Shown here: positions 18,403 through 25,655 of the stretch, in pieces
Layout of the letters: every line of letters starts with the position of its first letter
Position numbering within the stretch: the first letter of the stretch is position 1
Origin: Gordonia prachuapensis
Lineage (GTDB): Bacteria; Actinomycetota; Actinomycetes; Mycobacteriales; Mycobacteriaceae
Direction: 5' to 3'
DNA: 64,000 bases
Assembly (NCBI RefSeq): GCF_036350515.1
Contig: NZ_JAZDUE010000012.1
Span: 1-64,000 of the forward strand
Notes under the pieces: model-generated
What the model saw: only the letters and a program-made list of their open reading frames with translations
The model's database searches: none
Told to the model about the DNA's origin: nothing
Position numbers and translations under genes: made by a program

Positions 18403-20097
18403 TCATTCAGGTGGCAGCCCGGCGATGATGCGCGCCATCAGGTACCCGGACACCCTCAGTTCGCCGTTCGCGCCATTGCGTGGGTAGTCAGGGTGCTCGT
18501 AGGCACCCTCGCGGTCGACACCGTCCGGTGTCGTGCGGGCGTCGACGTCGAGTTGCACGAGGTCGGTTTCGTTGGGCGCCGGCCCGTTGGTACCGATCGG
18601 GCCCTTCGACTGGGTGTGCCGAATCCAGTCGTCGTCGCCCTGCATGACGTAGCCGTGGTCCTGCTCGAGGCCGAGTTCCGGCTCGTCATTCGCTTCGAAG
18701 CCGGGTGAACCGTAGAAAACCGCGTCGTCGACGGGATGGCCGCCAGGCTCCTGCAGCGCGAGGCCCTGGGTGACCGAACCGTAGGAATGGCCCAACGCGA
18801 CGATGTGCGGGTCGTCCTTCGTGGACGTGGCCGCGAGTCCGCGGTAGAAGTCGGCGAGGTCGTCGGCGCCGTCGGAGGCACGGTCCTGCTGCGCCGCCTC
18901 GCCGAGGTACCAACCTGGCGGCCTGCTGCCGTCGGACACGGGCGGTTCGAATCCGAGCCAGGAGATGGTGGACACCGTCTGTCCACCGCGTCCCTCACGC
19001 TGGAGTTCGTCGAGCACCTCGTCGCGCATGTTCTCCGACTCACCCATCATCGAGTCGAAGCTGCCGTGGATGGTCGTGTCTACGCCGGGTGTGGTCACCG
19101 AGATGTGGTCGGCGTCATCGGGATTGCCGATCGCGATCGCCGCTTTCCCCTGTTCCCCCGACTGCATGTCCATCAGGACCAGCATCTTTCCGCCCAGATT
19201 GTCCGGGCTCCACGGGTCGGCGTCGATGATCTGCCGCAATTTCTCGACATCGGCGATCTTCTTCTCGACGTGCTCGAGTTCGGCGTCCTCGTTCGTGAAG
19301 GTCCCGTCGAACCAGTGGTCGTCGATCTGTCGCCGCAACCGGTCGCGGCGATCCTCGAGGCGCTTCTGTTCGCGGTCGAGCAACGACACATTCGCCGTGT
19401 GCCGCACCGGCATCGGTATGCCGTCCACATTGCCGAGCCAGTCCGGGTGATCGGTCAGGACCTGCTGTTGCTGCTCCGGGGTCAGCGCCTCCCAGTACGC
19501 GGTCACCTCCCGGGGCGGAGCATCCGCAGGGGGTTCGAGCGGAGTCAGACCACCCTGGTCGGCGCCCGCTCGAGTCGCTTCCTCCATGGTCGCCGCACCG
19601 CGGGCGGAGATCTCACCGGCCTGGATCTGCGTGAAGACCCGCTGGGCATCGGCATCGACGTCTGCCGCCTGCGCGATCAGCGCTTTCGCGGACGCCTCGA
19701 GAGTGAGACGTTTCGACTCGCGGGCAGCCTGCTCCTCTTCCGTCCCGTCCTTGGGCGCGGCCACGACGCTGCCGTCCGGGTTGATGGTCATCGATTCGGC
19801 GGCGGCATCGCTCCGCAAGGCGGCCAGACGGGCCTGGAGGTGTTTGACGGCGGCGCTGGTCTCGGTGGCGAGACGCTGCGCCGCACCGAGGACCGCAGCC
19901 TCGTCGCGGAGATCGTCTGCGGTCACGGTGTAGAGCGAGCGGGCACTGTCACCGCCCTCGGAGAACCACCCAGGTAGTTGCGCCGCCGTCCGCAGCGCAC
20001 CTTCGACTTCTCCGACCGTGGTGACCCGCGATCCGAGGGTGTCGGCCATCGTGTCCAGGGCCGCGGTGTTCCATCTGTCGATCGCTGTGAGGTCCAT
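18403..20097 (-). CDS. WXG-like helical domain fused to DUF1023 alpha/beta hydrolase
   Basis: The 564-residue protein has an N-terminal helical part (1-100) with LPGWFSEGGDSARS near residue 41, reminiscent of WXG100/EspC helices. It is followed by LTPEQQQQVLTDHPDWLGNVDGIPMPVRHTAN (205-236), the DUF1023 hallmark, a coiled segment (240-290), and a C-terminal alpha/beta hydrolase with nucleophile elbow GHSYG (436-440, Ser438). No signal peptide is present. Family members occur near type VII secretion genes in mycobacteria. It lies 12 bp downstream of a lipoprotein gene, so it is probably in one operon with the tandem LppA paralogues. The substrate is unknown; a secreted lipase or esterase role is inference. 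Confidence 0.85.
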   Translation of the reverse strand: MDLTAIDRWNTAALDTMADTLGSRVTTVGEVEGALRTAAQLPGWFSEGGDSARSLYTVTADDLRDEAAVLGAAQRLATETSAAVKHLQARLAALRSDAAAESMTINPDGSVVAAPKDGTEEEQAARESKRLTLEASAKALIAQAADVDADAQRVFTQIQAGEISARGAATMEEATRAGADQGGLTPLEPPADAPPREVTAYWEALTPEQQQQVLTDHPDWLGNVDGIPMPVRHTANVSLLDREQKRLEDRRDRLRRQIDDHWFDGTFTNEDAELEHVEKKIADVEKLRQIIDADPWSPDNLGGKMLVLMDMQSGEQGKAAIAIGNPDDADHISVTTPGVDTTIHGSFDSMMGESENMRDEVLDELQREGRGGQTVSTISWLGFEPPVSDGSRPPGWYLGEAAQQDRASDGADDLADFYRGLAATSTKDDPHIVALGHSYGSVTQGLALQEPGGHPVDDAVFYGSPGFEANDEPELGLEQDHGYVMQGDDDWIRHTQSKGPIGTNGPAPNETDLVQLDVDARTTPDGVDREGAYEHPDYPRNGANGELRVSGYLMARIIAGLPPE

Positions 20098-20109
20098 CGA
20101 CGAATCGGC

Positions 20110-20694
20110 TCAGGACTCGGGTGGGGCAGACGAATCGCCGTGCTCGGGCAGGCGGCACGGCGTACGGACCGACAGCACCGCTGCGACCTTGCTGCCGAGG
20201 TTGACCTTTGCACCCGCGGCGTTGGTGAACGCGACGCTGTGGTCCCCGGGCCGATCGCGATTCGTCGTCTCGACCGTGATGCCCTTCTCCGCCGCGGCAG
20301 CGCGGGCAACCTCCAGTGCTTGGCCCCAGGCGGCATCGGGGATCGGAGCGGCCGACGTCCATCGGCGGAGCTGGATCTGCCTTCCCGCGGTCGGCAACCA
20401 GTCGCCGGAACACGTGTTCAGGTTGTCCCCGTGCTGCGGGTCCGGCGTCCAGACGACAGTCGGTGCGATCCGCGTGATCTGCTCGGTGATCGAGTCACCC
20501 ATCTGCCGGTATTCGTCGACGGTCGCCTCCAGCGAGGGCATTGCCCGGAGTTCGGCGTCGAGTTCATCGATACGCTCCTGCGGCACCTCGGTGTCACCGC
20601 CCGAGAACGTCGCCTCGTTCACCGCGTCACACCCCCCGACCGCGATACACACCGCCAACAGCACACAGACAATCCGGCTCCCCCGACGCCTCAT
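20110..20694 (-). CDS. LppA-family lipoprotein, copy 2
   Basis: The 194-residue lipoprotein has signal MRRRGSRIVCVLLAVCIAVGGC with lipobox Cys22, then DAVNEATFSGGDTEVPQERIDEL. A later cysteine pair flanks the mature domain (NTCSGDW and VRTPCRL). It resembles mycobacterial LppA/LppB, whose function is not established. The ATG at 20694 follows a G-rich stretch (GGGGGTGG) and aligns exactly with the start of its neighbouring paralogue; both are 194 residues long. It lies 12 bp upstream of the hydrolase gene and is probably co-transcribed with it. Confidence 0.85.
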   Translation of the reverse strand: MRRRGSRIVCVLLAVCIAVGGCDAVNEATFSGGDTEVPQERIDELDAELRAMPSLEATVDEYRQMGDSITEQITRIAPTVVWTPDPQHGDNLNTCSGDWLPTAGRQIQLRRWTSAAPIPDAAWGQALEVARAAAAEKGITVETTNRDRPGDHSVAFTNAAGAKVNLGSKVAAVLSVRTPCRLPEHGDSSAPPES

Positions 20695-20819
20695 CACCAC
20701 CCCCACGGGTCCTTTCCCAGCACTCGAATCGCTACAGTGAAGCAAACTCTGACGTTGCCGGACAACCTCCGATCGAACGAAAGAAGAGCCTGATGAGTGG
20801 CGGTGGTGATGTCGCCCGA

Positions 20820-21404
20820 TCACGGGTTCACGGCGCTTGGTGAGCCTGCGTCGGCCGGTAGGCGGCACGGCGTACGGATCGAGAGCACCGCCGCTGTTTC
20901 ACTACCCAGTGACACCTTGGCCCCCGCCGAATTCGTGAACGCGACGTCGTGATCGGCCGGGCGGTCCCTGTTCGTCGACTGGAAGGTGATGTCCTTCGCG
21001 GCGGCGGCGGTGCGTGCGACTTCCAGTGCCTGCGGCCAGTCGCTGTCGGGGATGGGGCTGTCGGAAATCCAGAGCTGCAGCATGACTCGACGACCATCAG
21101 TCGCCAACCATTCACCCCCGCAGGAAGTCTCGTCATCTCCCGCCGTCGGATGCGGCCGCCAGACAACGGTCGGCGTGATCCCACTGATCTCGCGGGCGAT
21201 GGCATCTCCCATGCGACGGTAGTCGTCGACCGTGGCCTCCAACGACGGCAACAATCGCAGTTGTGCGTTCAGCTCATCGACCCGTTCCTGCGGAACCGCG
21301 GAGTCCTCGCCCGAGAAAGTCGCCTCGTTCACCGGACCACAACCTCCCACCGCAACGCCGAGCGCGACCATCACACCGGCCATCACGGCCCCCCGACTGC
21401 GCAT
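20820..21404 (-). CDS. LppA-family lipoprotein, copy 1
   Basis: The 194-residue paralogue of the next gene shares PVNEATFSGEDSAVPQERVDELNAQL, the TNRDRPADHDVAFTNSAGAKVSLGS region and the same cysteine positions. The signal peptide ends in VGGC with Cys22. ATG 21404 was chosen over three upstream ATG codons because the copy 2 start falls at the same place, with the same GGGGGTGG upstream. A duplication is the simplest origin. A 125-bp gap separates the two copies. It is divergent from the EspC-like gene across about 100 bp, which should hold promoters for both. Confidence 0.85.
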   Translation of the reverse strand: MRSRGAVMAGVMVALGVAVGGCGPVNEATFSGEDSAVPQERVDELNAQLRLLPSLEATVDDYRRMGDAIAREISGITPTVVWRPHPTAGDDETSCGGEWLATDGRRVMLQLWISDSPIPDSDWPQALEVARTAAAAKDITFQSTNRDRPADHDVAFTNSAGAKVSLGSETAAVLSIRTPCRLPADAGSPSAVNP

Positions 21405-21503
21405 ATCCACCCCCATGTGCCGCATGATGCCGCGACCGCGCCGAAGTATAGTCGGGCACATTCGGCCAGTTCACCGAGCATTCGTCCGGATGAGGGGGAT
21501 CTG

Positions 21504-21836
21504 ATGAGCAGCGATGGACTCGAAGTCGACCCCGCCGTGCTGTGGGCGGCGTCGCGTTCGGTCATGCAGACCGCAGACAGTTCCACACCCCAGCTGCGAT
21601 CACAGGACTCGGTTGTTCGCGACTGTGGTGCAGGTTGGGCGACGCACGCGCGAGTTGGCTTCGCGGACTTCGCCACCCGACTCGAAGACAACACCGCGGT
21701 CCTCGAACGCGCACTGATCGGCCTCGCATCGACCACCGCTGCCGCGGCCGCGCGTTACGAGCGGTCCGACGCAGACAACGCCGCCGGCCTCACGCCTGAG
21801 GCCGGAAGTACGGACGAGACGCATCTACGGCTCTGA
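21504..21836 (+). CDS. EspC-like / DUF2580-type small helical secreted protein
   Basis: The 110-residue all-helical protein has no signal peptide (MSSDGLEVDPAVLWAASRSV), a Trp at the inter-helix turn (CGAGW, residue 45) and, after the second long helix, YERSD (85-89), which fits the YxxxD/E general export motif of type VII substrates. The size and layout match EspC/DUF2580 proteins of mycolata. It starts at ATG 21504 after a GAGGGGG ribosome-binding site. It is divergent from the LppA-hydrolase cluster, so it is a plausible heterodimer partner of the hydrolase N-terminal domain. No ESX machinery genes are in the window. Confidence 0.75.
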   Translation: MSSDGLEVDPAVLWAASRSVMQTADSSTPQLRSQDSVVRDCGAGWATHARVGFADFATRLEDNTAVLERALIGLASTTAAAAARYERSDADNAAGLTPEAGSTDETHLRL

Positions 21837-21872
21837 CCTCCGCGGACCGCGTGCCGGCGATAGCGTGGACAC

Positions 21873-22163
21873 GTGCCGGTCACCTTCGCCGTCCTCTTGT
21901 GGTCCGTCGCGGGCCGGGAACAGCAACTCCACGCCTACGAGGACGATGTGTTGCGGCTCGTCGGTGAGCACGGCGGGCGGGTGATCGCGCGGGCACGCCG
22001 CGTCGAGTCGGACTCGTCGCACCCCGTGGAGACCCAGATCATCGAGTTCGCCGACACCGCCGGATTCGACTCCTACATGGTGGATCCGCGACGGACATCG
22101 ATGTCGGAACGTCGCGATGCGTGCGTGGAACGCACCGAGGTGTGGCCGATCGAGATGATCTGA
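21873..22163 (+). CDS. small DUF1330-like protein
   Basis: The 96-residue protein (GTG start) has a ferredoxin-like pattern: a beta strand VTFAVLLWSVAG, a helix with YEDDVLRLVGEHGGRVIARAR, then QIIEFADTAGFDSYMVDPRRTSM. This resembles DUF1330/EthD-type dimeric alpha-beta barrel proteins, though the match is loose. The function is unknown. It follows the EspC-like gene by 36 bp on the same strand and converges on the TetR gene with a 6-bp gap. Confidence 0.6.
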   Translation: MPVTFAVLLWSVAGREQQLHAYEDDVLRLVGEHGGRVIARARRVESDSSHPVETQIIEFADTAGFDSYMVDPRRTSMSERRDACVERTEVWPIEMI

Positions 22164-22169
22164 CCGGTC

Positions 22170-22808
22170 TCACGTCGCGTCCGCCGGAACCAACGCGGCG
22201 AGCAGCATGCGGGCCGCGGTGGCGATCAGCGCGTCACGGTCCGAGTTCGCCGGCCGCAACAGCGCGATCCGCAGACACAGGTTCGCGGTGGCACCCATGG
22301 TGATGAAGACGAGGTCGTCGAGTTCGGCCGGGTTGAGGTCGGGCCGCAGGCGCGCGGGCAGGATGCGCGCCAAGGGGACGAGCGGTCCCTCGACCTCCGC
22401 CCACGCCTCTCCGAACTCGGTCTCCGACGTCGAGTACGACACGCGAAGCACCGGATCGTGCTTCTCGAAAGACGTGGTCAGCGCCTCCACGACGGTCACC
22501 ATCGCCGTCATCGGCTCGGCATCCATCGCGCGTCCCACGCCCGTGGCCAATGCGGTCGTGATGTCGCGGATCGCCGCAGCCCTCAGCTCCTCGACGACCG
22601 CGTCGATGTCGGCGAAGTATCGGTAGACGGTCCCGATGCTGACGTGAGTGTCGTCGGCGAGTTCCTGGGTCGTCGGGCGCCTACCGGGTCGACGTGCGAG
22701 CAGGTCAACGGCGCTCGACAGGAGGCGTTTGCGCATCTCAACGCTGCGCTCCTGCTGTGGACGGGCCCGTTGGGCAGGTCGCGAACCGCGCCCAGATGTT
22801 CCGGCCAT
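22170..22808 (-). CDS. TetR-family regulator
   Basis: The 212-residue protein has a basic N-terminus and a TetR helix-turn-helix (RPTTQELADDTHVSIGTVYRYFADIDAVVEEL, about 43-74), followed by a helical ligand domain. It is divergent from the DUF2236 oxygenase gene; their starts are 16-46 bp apart and a perfect palindrome lies between them. It most likely represses both itself and the oxygenase. A TetR regulator next to a DUF2236 gene recalls LcpR and lcp in rubber-degrading Gordonia, but orthology is not shown. Confidence 0.88.
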   Translation of the reverse strand: MAGTSGRGSRPAQRARPQQERSVEMRKRLLSSAVDLLARRPGRRPTTQELADDTHVSIGTVYRYFADIDAVVEELRAAAIRDITTALATGVGRAMDAEPMTAMVTVVEALTTSFEKHDPVLRVSYSTSETEFGEAWAEVEGPLVPLARILPARLRPDLNPAELDDLVFITMGATANLCLRIALLRPANSDRDALIATAARMLLAALVPADAT

Positions 22809-22825
22809 GAAAGTGAATAGTAAGT

Positions 22826-22836
22826 GAGGATTCCTC
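22826..22836. promoter_or_regulatory. candidate TetR operator
   Basis: GAGGA-T-TCCTC is a perfect 11-bp palindrome centred at 22831, between the divergent TetR and oxygenase genes. An outer pair, AGTGAA (22812-22817) and TTCACT (22841-22846), lies around it, centred 2 bp off. The site overlaps where both promoters must lie, as expected for an autoregulated operator. Confidence 0.5.
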
Positions 22837-22853
22837 GTGTTTCACTGGTTCGC

Positions 22854-24053
22854 ATGAAGCCGATGCCGAAGGACCTGTGCAACGCCGACCTCGCGGTCGC
22901 GCGCTACGGGCCGGTGGGCGAGCGCTGGCTCTCGGAAATGTGGCGGGGTGACGAGCTCGCCGACGCCGTCGTGAACGACACATTTCCGGGATCGTCGTCG
23001 ACCGACGCGGTCCGCGTCGCGTTGGAACACGGCATCGGCGCCGTCGACCACGCACCCGAGTCGTTGCGCGAGCTGTTCGCCTTCCTCGACGACGAGCCGG
23101 AGTGGGTCGATCACGCACGGCTTGACCGCGCCGCCGACGCGCTGATCCGGCACACCGCGGCACTGGGCGTGGTGCTCGCCGCCGCGTCGCTGCTGCGCGG
23201 TGCGGGCAACAGCATCGCCGGCAAACCGCTGGTGCAGACGGGCCGCTACGCGTCGATGCCGGCGGTCCGGTCGGTCGAGGTCGGTGAGTGGCTGCGCCAC
23301 GTCATCACCCCGGGCGGGATGCGGCGCGACGGTGCCGGATTCGCCTACACCGTCCGCGTTCGGATGATCCACGCGCATGTGCGTCGCGGCCTGTACCGGG
23401 CCGGGATCTGGGACGAAGCGGCGTGGGGCGTGCCGATCCCGCAGCCGTACATGGCATTCACCATGGCAGAGTTCGGCCACATCGCCCTCGATGCGATGCG
23501 CAGCCTCGGGGTGCGGCTGAGCAACGACGACCTCGACGCGATCTATCACCTGTGGCGCTACGTCGGGCACGTGATCGGTATGTGTGAGTTGAATCCGACC
23601 GATGCGGCCGATCACATCCGCATCGAGGAGTTGTATCGGCTGACCTCGCCGGGACCCGATGACCACGACCGCGAGTTCGTGGTCGCACTGACCGACGACT
23701 ACCTGATTCCCGAGTTGGCCAACACCTTTCCCGGCCCGGACGCAGCACGCCGAAAGGTGGCGACCACCCTGGTGCACGGGCTGCAAAGGGTGTTCCTCGG
23801 CGACACCGATGCGGAGGCACTGCACATTCCGGACACCCGGCTCAAGTACGTCATCCGGGCCGCCGGCCCGGCCCTGGCGGGTCTCGGACACCTCCGGATG
23901 GTGGTCGGCGGTGGACCACAACGGATCTCCCGTCGCGGGTACCGGGTGCGCGACGCGGAGATGGCGCGGATGCGGGCGGCTTACGACGTCACGCACCAGC
24001 TCGTCGACGACGCGCCGGCAGCCCCTGTGTCCCGACCGGCCCGGGTGTCCTGA
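22854..24053 (+). CDS. DUF2236 oxygenase (MpaB / latex-clearing-protein-like)
   Basis: The 399-residue protein has no signal peptide. The DUF2236 region spans about 85-370, with RHTAALGVVLAAASLLRGAGNSIAGKPLVQTGRY (99-131), EWLRHVIT (R148, T152) and RVRMIHAHVRR (His173/His175), a pattern like the Arg-x3-Thr and heme-ligand His of latex clearing protein. The residue before Thr152 is Ile, where Lcp has Lys as I recall it. Family members are b-type heme oxygenases that cleave polyisoprene or act on other hydrophobic substrates. The lack of a Tat signal argues for a cytosolic substrate. Starts at GTG 22824 or ATG 22863 are possible. The divergent TetR gene probably controls it. Confidence 0.8.
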   Translation: MKPMPKDLCNADLAVARYGPVGERWLSEMWRGDELADAVVNDTFPGSSSTDAVRVALEHGIGAVDHAPESLRELFAFLDDEPEWVDHARLDRAADALIRHTAALGVVLAAASLLRGAGNSIAGKPLVQTGRYASMPAVRSVEVGEWLRHVITPGGMRRDGAGFAYTVRVRMIHAHVRRGLYRAGIWDEAAWGVPIPQPYMAFTMAEFGHIALDAMRSLGVRLSNDDLDAIYHLWRYVGHVIGMCELNPTDAADHIRIEELYRLTSPGPDDHDREFVVALTDDYLIPELANTFPGPDAARRKVATTLVHGLQRVFLGDTDAEALHIPDTRLKYVIRAAGPALAGLGHLRMVVGGGPQRISRRGYRVRDAEMARMRAAYDVTHQLVDDAPAAPVSRPARVS

Positions 24054-24082
24054 CCGGTCTGGCCTCGGACAGGACCCGCTGA

Positions 24083-24472
24083 TCAGCCGAGTTTTCTGAT
24101 GATCTGCGGTCCGGCGCTTGCGAACATGGCCGTACCGCCTGCGAGCAGCATTCCGATCGTTGCGGCTCGCCTTGGGAGTCCACGCCGAGCCGCCGCAGCC
24201 ACCACCCCCGCGTCGAGAATGTCCATCACGATCCCAGCTCTCAGCGTCGCCCGCCGAACCGTGCTGTCGGGGTGCAGCGCTGCGGCACCCAGGAGAATGT
24301 CGCGGATCCCGAAGGCCTTTATCCAAATCCCCTGGTCTGGGCCCGGGTACTCGATCGCGAGGAGCGTCTGGTGGACAGTGCGCGGAGCAAGCGCGGTCGT
24401 GGCACCCCAGACGATTCGCCCGATACCAATGGTGGCCAGAACGCGCCTCTCGGCCAACTCAGCAGTCGTCAT
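24083..24472 (-). CDS. small membrane protein, DUF4267-like
   Basis: The 129-residue protein has about four hydrophobic segments (LATIGIGRIVWGATTALAP, IWIKAFGIRDILLGAAAL, AGIVMDILDAGVVAAAA and IGMLLAGGTAMFA). The GIRD motif in the second is typical of DUF4267-like proteins. No function is assigned. It converges on the oxygenase gene with a 29-bp gap. Confidence 0.65.
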   Translation of the reverse strand: MTTAELAERRVLATIGIGRIVWGATTALAPRTVHQTLLAIEYPGPDQGIWIKAFGIRDILLGAAALHPDSTVRRATLRAGIVMDILDAGVVAAAARRGLPRRAATIGMLLAGGTAMFASAGPQIIRKLG

Positions 24473-24532
24473 TGCAGGTCAAATCCCCCAGGTTGCTGCC
24501 CATTGTGTCGACACCCTACTGCACCGCACCGT

Positions 24533-24577
24533 AGTCCTGTTCGATGAAGTCCTGTTCGATGAAGTCCTGTTCGATGA
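24533..24577. repeat. three tandem 15-bp repeats
   Basis: Three exact copies of AGTCCTGTTCGATGA (24533-24547, 24548-24562, 24563-24577) lie 61 bp upstream of the DUF4267-like start and downstream of thiG. The copies are identical, so the expansion is recent or constrained. They could be slippage products or iterated binding sites. Confidence 0.7.
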
Positions 24578-24652
24578 ACGCCGACAGGACACCCAACCGA
24601 GACCGCCCAATCACGAACCTGTGCTGGTTGATCCGAGGAGGCCCGACCTTTC

Positions 24653-25453
24653 CTAGGCCCGAGCAGGCGAGGATGCCCGCGCCCAGAAGCGCTTCGGGAT
24701 GCGGCCCGCGCCGGCCGCGTACCGGCCGCCGATCACCGCATGCCGCATCGCTGCGGCCATCCGTTCCGGGTCGTCGGCGCGGGTGACCGCCGAGGCGAGA
24801 AGTACTGCATCACAACCGAGTTCCATCGCAAGGGCCGCGTCGCTCGCGGTGCCGATCCCGGCGTCGAGGATCACCGGCACCGCGCTGTCGGCGACGATCA
24901 TCTCGATGTTGTGCGGGTTCGCGATTCCGAGTCCGGTGCCGATGGGCGAGCCCAGCGGCATCACCGCCGCGACGCCGAGGTCCTGTAGCCGAGCGGCGAG
25001 CACCGGGTCGTCGTTGGTGTAGGCCAGGACGGCGAAACCGTCGTCGACCAGGGCGCGCGCGGCATCGAGCAGTTCGATCGGGTCCGGCAGCAAGGTCCGT
25101 TCGTCGGAGACCACTTCGAGCTTGACCCAATGGGTTTCGACGGCCTCCCGCGCCAGTTGAGCGGTCAGCACCGCTTCGGCGGTGGTGTGGCATCCGGCGG
25201 TGTTCGGCAGGATCACGATGCCCAGGCGACGCAGCAACTCGATCATCCCGGTCCGCGAATCGGGGCTGACCCGCCGGAGTGCGACGGTCGTCAGCTCGGT
25301 TCCGGACGCGATCAGGGCACGCTCCAACACGGCGAGATTCGCCGCACCTCCGGTGCCCATGATCAGCCGGGAGGTGAACTCGCGCTCGGCGATCCGCAGT
25401 GGGGTGTCGCGTTCGGTCATCGTCATGTTCTCGGTCGTGCTGTCCGTCGTCAT
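24653..25453 (-). CDS. thiG: thiazole synthase
   Basis: ThiG makes the thiazole phosphate ring of thiamine from 1-deoxyxylulose 5-phosphate, dehydroglycine and ThiS thiocarboxylate in the cytosol. The 266-residue protein has the barrel motifs SRLIMGTGG (28-36), the Schiff-base lysine in WVKLEVVSDERTLLPDP (Lys111), VMPLGSPIGTGLGIANP and DAGIGTASDAALAMELGCDAVLLASA. ATG 25453 has GGAGG 5 bases upstream and lies 1 bp after the thiS stop. It is the last gene of the thiO-thiS-thiG operon. An internal ATG at residue 10 or 12 is also possible. Confidence 0.96.
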   Translation of the reverse strand: MTTDSTTENMTMTERDTPLRIAEREFTSRLIMGTGGAANLAVLERALIASGTELTTVALRRVSPDSRTGMIELLRRLGIVILPNTAGCHTTAEAVLTAQLAREAVETHWVKLEVVSDERTLLPDPIELLDAARALVDDGFAVLAYTNDDPVLAARLQDLGVAAVMPLGSPIGTGLGIANPHNIEMIVADSAVPVILDAGIGTASDAALAMELGCDAVLLASAVTRADDPERMAAAMRHAVIGGRYAAGAGRIPKRFWARASSPARA

Positions 25454-25454
25454 G

Positions 25455-25655
25455 TCATCCTCCCTGGACCGCGGTGACGATCTCGATCCCGGCGCCGTCG
25501 TGCAGCGATCGGTCCCACCGGCCTCGGGGCACCACCTCGCCGTCGACGGCGATCGCGATCCCACGCTGCGGCAACCCCATCGCCTCCACCAGATCCCCCA
25601 CGGAGGCGTCGGTACTCATCTCCCGGGCCTCCCCGTTGACGGTGATCGTCATCAT
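25455..25655 (-). CDS. thiS: sulfur carrier protein ThiS
   Basis: The 66-residue ubiquitin-like protein ends in Gly-Gly (IEIVTAVQGG), where the thiocarboxylate forms that donates sulfur to ThiG. It begins MTITVNGEAREM. Two ATG codons in tandem (25655, 25652) are available, and the first four bases overlap the thiO stop. ThiF and the sulfurtransferase that charge it are not in the window. Confidence 0.95.
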   Translation of the reverse strand: MMTITVNGEAREMSTDASVGDLVEAMGLPQRGIAIAVDGEVVPRGRWDRSLHDGAGIEIVTAVQGG

